The translations under genes were made by a program, and so were the position numbers. The notes below the pieces were generated by a model. The model was not told the origin of the DNA. It searched no databases and was given only the letters and a program-made list of their open reading frames with translations. DNA of 64,000 nucleotides, taken from positions 318,227 to 382,226 of the forward strand of contig NZ_VEIY01000001.1 in the NCBI RefSeq assembly GCF_007680845.1, read 5' to 3'. Source of the DNA: Curtobacterium pusillum. Lineage in GTDB: Bacteria; Actinomycetota; Actinomycetes; Actinomycetales; Microbacteriaceae. This document shows positions 61,961-64,000 of this stretch, piece after piece (positions within the stretch are counted from its first letter, which is position 1; every line of letters starts with the position of its first letter).

Positions 61961-62143
61961 TCAGCGCGTCGGCGTCGGCGTGACGTCCACGGTACCGTCG
62001 GGCGGCGGCAGGATGTCCGCCGCGATCCACGGGAACACCCACGTGAAGAGCGCGTACACGACGGCGGCGAGGAGCACGAGCAACAGGAGCACCTTGACGA
62101 CGACGGGTCCGGGCAGGATCCGCCAGACGAACGGGAAGATCAC
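61961..62143 (-). CDS. Small one-TM membrane protein downstream of the sortase
   Basis: 60 residues. MIFPFVWRILPGPVVVKVLL leads into a TM segment (LLLVLLAAVVYALFTWVF) and a short polar tail (PPPDGTVDVTPTPTR). GTG 62143 overlaps the sortase stop as GTGA, so it is translationally coupled. Small proteins in this position are common after class E sortases; the function is unknown but may be membrane anchoring or partnering of the sortase (inference). The 111 bases upstream of its stop side toward sbcC contain no gene. Confidence 0.8.
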   Translation of the reverse strand: MIFPFVWRILPGPVVVKVLLLLVLLAAVVYALFTWVFPWIAADILPPPDGTVDVTPTPTR

Positions 62144-62937
62144 TTCGAGATCTCCTTCGGCGTGCCCTCGGACGCGGGCATCCAGTAGGCGAGCTTGGCG
62201 TGCACGACGTACCGCTCCTTGGCGGACCACATCGGGTGGCAGGCGGTGAGTGTCAACCAGCGGTCCTCGGAAGTGGGTTCGACCCCGGGCTTGTTCGGCA
62301 CCGGGGCGATGGTCTCGACGTGGTCGGGCGTGACGATCTGCGAGTCGGTGACCTTGTAGACGTACCAGACGTCGAACTTCGTCTTGGCGTCCGTGACCCG
62401 CACCACGATGTCGTCGCCGAGCTTGAGCTCCGCGATCTGGTTGAGCGGCTTGCCGTAGGTGACACGGTGGCCGGCGACGGCGAAGTTGCCCTCGGCGCCC
62501 GGCATCGCGGTGTCCTGGTAGTGACCGAGGCCGACGGTGTTGAGGACCTTCTCACGATCCGTGCCCTCACCGATGGGTCGGTTGTAGTCCGCGCCGAAGC
62601 GGGGGATCTGCATCGTGCCGAACACGGAGGACAGCCCGGGCGGCTCGGCGAGCACGGGCGCGGGCCCGCGGTGCTCGGTGCCGACGTCGGTGCTGGTCGG
62701 CTTCTGCTTGAGGCCTTCGACGAGCTGCGTCTGCGAGTGGACGGCGACGACGTCGGTCCACCACGCGGTCCACACCACGTAGAGGCCCGTGGCTGCGCCG
62801 GCGATGATGAGGAGTTCCGCGACGAGCGAGACGATCGCGCCACCCACGGTCTGGCGACGACGGGGTGCCGGGCGCCGAGCGTCGTCGGCATCGTCGCGGC
62901 GTTCTCGCCGCGACGGGAGGGTCTCGTGTGCGGTCAC
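62140..62937 (-). CDS. srtE: Class E sortase
   Basis: 265 residues. A cytoplasmic basic N-terminus is followed by a TM (about 32-57, VGGAIVSLVAELLIIAGAAT) and the extracytoplasmic sortase beta-barrel. The catalytic triad is H157 (FAVAGHRVTYGKPLN), C233 (LTLTACHPMWSA) and R242 (AKERYVVHA). MQIPRFGADYNRPIGEGTD and LNTVGLGHYQDTAMPG are class E signatures. It anchors secreted proteins to the wall, probably at LAXTG-type motifs; I saw no such substrate in this window. GTG 62937 is the start. It is transcribed toward the small TM partner. Confidence 0.95.
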   Translation of the reverse strand: MTAHETLPSRRERRDDADDARRPAPRRRQTVGGAIVSLVAELLIIAGAATGLYVVWTAWWTDVVAVHSQTQLVEGLKQKPTSTDVGTEHRGPAPVLAEPPGLSSVFGTMQIPRFGADYNRPIGEGTDREKVLNTVGLGHYQDTAMPGAEGNFAVAGHRVTYGKPLNQIAELKLGDDIVVRVTDAKTKFDVWYVYKVTDSQIVTPDHVETIAPVPNKPGVEPTSEDRWLTLTACHPMWSAKERYVVHAKLAYWMPASEGTPKEISK

Positions 62938-63022
62938 GGGGCTCCTGATCCGGATGGGGTGGTCGGACAGGTCTATCAGATCACGGCGACGACGCGATGA
63001 CCACGTTGTCCACAGCCCCCGT

Positions 63023-63028
63023 TAGCGT
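63023..63028 (+). promoter_or_regulatory. -10 hexamer TAGCGT, leaderless start
   Basis: TAGCGT ends six bases before ATG 63035. Confidence 0.5.
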
Positions 63029-63034
63029 GGGGCG

Positions 63035-63484
63035 ATGCACCACCAGTTGCAGCACGTGATCCGTCCGTTCAGCCCCGACGACACCGAGAGCGTCGTCGCC
63101 CTGTGGGAGGCGTGCGGTCTCGTCCGCCCGTGGAACGACCCCCGACGTGACATCGCGCGCAAGCTGACGGTGCAGCCGGAGCTCTTCCTCGTGGCGGAGG
63201 ACGCAGACGACCCGACCCGTCCGGTCGTCGGCGCGGGCATGGCCGGGTTCGACGGGCACCGCGGCTGGGTCAACTACCTCGCGGTGCGGCCGGACCTGCA
63301 TGGGTCGGGGCTGGGGCGGGCGTTCATGGCCGAGTTCGAGCGGCTGCTGATGGAGCTCGGCTGCCCGAAGCTCAACCTGCAGGTGCGGGCCGGCAACGAG
63401 CAGGTGCTCGGCTTCTACGAGTCGCTCGGCTACGCGCCGGACCACACCGTGTCCCTCGGCAAGCGCCTCATCGCCGACGACTGA
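63035..63484 (+). CDS. GNAT acetyltransferase (YpeA-like)
   Basis: 149 residues. IRPFSPDDTESVVALWEACG starts the fold; GWVNYLAVRPDLHGSGLGRA is motif A with the acetyl-CoA pyrophosphate loop, and LNLQVRAGNEQVLGFYESLG is motif B. YPEDHT-like APDHTVSLGKRL ends it as in E. coli YpeA. It acetylates a small molecule or peptide; the substrate is unknown. No ribosome site; TAGCGT six bases before ATG 63035 fits a leaderless transcript. It is divergent from srtE (97-base gap). Confidence 0.92.
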   Translation: MHHQLQHVIRPFSPDDTESVVALWEACGLVRPWNDPRRDIARKLTVQPELFLVAEDADDPTRPVVGAGMAGFDGHRGWVNYLAVRPDLHGSGLGRAFMAEFERLLMELGCPKLNLQVRAGNEQVLGFYESLGYAPDHTVSLGKRLIADD

Positions 63485-63503
63485 GCCGACCGAGCCGACT
63501 GAC

Positions 63504-63563
63504 CCGACGACCGAGCCGACGACCGAGCCGACGACCGAGCCGACGACCGAGCCGACGACCGAG
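63504..63563. repeat. Five tandem 12-bp repeats
   Basis: CCGACGACCGAG repeated five times exactly, just after the GNAT stop, with degenerate units before it. It separates convergent genes and may vary in copy number between strains. Confidence 0.9.
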
Positions 63564-63579
63564 ACACCAGCACCCGCCG

Positions 63580-64000
63580 CTACGCCAGCGCGAGCCCGAC
63601 GGACGCCGTGATCGCCAGTCCGATGCCGGTCCACTGCACGGCACTGAGCCGTTCGCGCAGCACCACCCCCGCGAGCACCACCGTCCCGATCGGGTAGAGC
63701 GCGTTGAGCACGCTCACCACCGGCAGCGTCGTCGGGTCGTCGCTCGAGTGCAGCCCCGCCTGGATGAACACGTTCGCCATCGCGTCCAGGACGCCGCAGG
63801 CGATCACCGTCACCAGCAGTCGCAGCGGCCAGCGACCGCCCCGACCACGGCGTCCTGGAGGCGCGGCAGACCCCGGAGCGTCGGCCGACGTCGCGGGGTC
63901 TGCCGCGCCTCCAGACCGTCCCACCAGTCCCGCGACCGCCGCCGCCACTCCCAGCAGCACCGCCTGCAGCACCCGCGCCACGATGAGCGGCGCGACGCCG
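63580..64000 (-). CDS. DMT/EamA-family transporter, C-terminal half (runs off the window)
   Basis: About 140 residues are visible, the frame being open to the window edge. The end contains RLLVTVIACGVLDAMANVFI, VVSVLNALYPIGTVVLAGVV and LRERLSAVQWTGIGLAITAS, the last four or so TM helices of a ten-TM EamA (drug/metabolite) transporter with the usual SRLNALYPIxTVLxA and QxxGxxLxxxG motifs. A loop of about 30 residues (RSGGAADPATSADAPGSAAP onward) is encoded by an intact copy of the dispersed repeat. The substrate is unknown. Confidence 0.85.
   Translation of the reverse strand, partial: GVAPLIVARVLQAVLLGVAAAVAGLVGRSGGAADPATSADAPGSAAPPGRRGRGGRWPLRLLVTVIACGVLDAMANVFIQAGLHSSDDPTTLPVVSVLNALYPIGTVVLAGVVLRERLSAVQWTGIGLAITASVGLALA
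63855..63914. repeat. Full dispersed-repeat hairpin inside the DMT gene
   Basis: A perfect 20-bp inverted repeat starting CTGGAGGCGCGGCAGACCCC with a 20-base loop, in frame within the loop between two TM segments. The same element acts as an intergenic hairpin elsewhere. Confidence 0.85.

Overview
The window is very GC-rich, about 70% or more by eye, with GTG and TTG starts, many 4-base stop/start overlaps and several apparently leaderless promoters. It carries actinobacterial families: class E sortase, DUF3073, LAL-type LuxR, TipA-like MerR, MmyB-like regulators and a sterol-carrier protein next to purD. This points to an actinobacterium, most likely Microbacteriaceae and perhaps Curtobacterium; the genus is an inference. 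I saw no tRNA, rRNA, CRISPR array, IS element or phage structural gene, so most of the window looks like ordinary chromosome with small accessory patches.

Layout. 1-7.2 kb: an EmrB/QacA-type exporter, CtaG-like and acyltransferase-3 membrane proteins, a fur-katA oxidative-stress pair and a NodA-like acyltransferase. 7.3-11 kb: an accessory module made of a small secreted three-Cys peptide, a frameshifted lipoprotein, a membrane-anchored peptidoglycan-binding adaptor, an ABC ATPase and an FtsX-like permease, which resembles an actinobacterial bacteriocin/export-immunity locus. 11-20 kb: a VOC dioxygenase and an SDR, a signal peptidase I, AraC and MmyB-type regulators, two alpha/beta hydrolases and an exporter. 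20-21.2 kb: a DUF3800 gene between 26-bp direct repeats. 21.2-26.5 kb: an ABC exporter with its two-component system, and an RsbU-like phosphatase. 26.7-36 kb: purine genes (purC, purD, purF, purM) with linked small genes and a LAL regulator.

36-45 kb: a flavoprotein, DUF3072, a KimA-like permease, a TipA-like regulator with an internal start, PadR with DUF4097, and a YczE/MocR divergent pair. 45-52 kb: DUF6518, an RND exporter with a low-complexity insert, a secreted esterase with an Ala-rich insert, and PPK2. 52-64 kb: a DEAD-box helicase with a long Arg/Asp-rich repeat tail, DinB, MarR, a TasA/CalY-like exported protein with a SipW-type signal peptidase fused to a second exported domain, sbcD-sbcC, a class E sortase with a small partner, a GNAT, and the end of a DMT-type transporter.

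Two themes cross the region. A dispersed palindromic element, half-site CCGCGCCTCC(A/C)G, occurs at least fifteen times, as terminators between genes and as linkers inside genes. In addition, at least nine genes have a -10-like hexamer 6-7 bases before the start codon, which suggests leaderless mRNAs.
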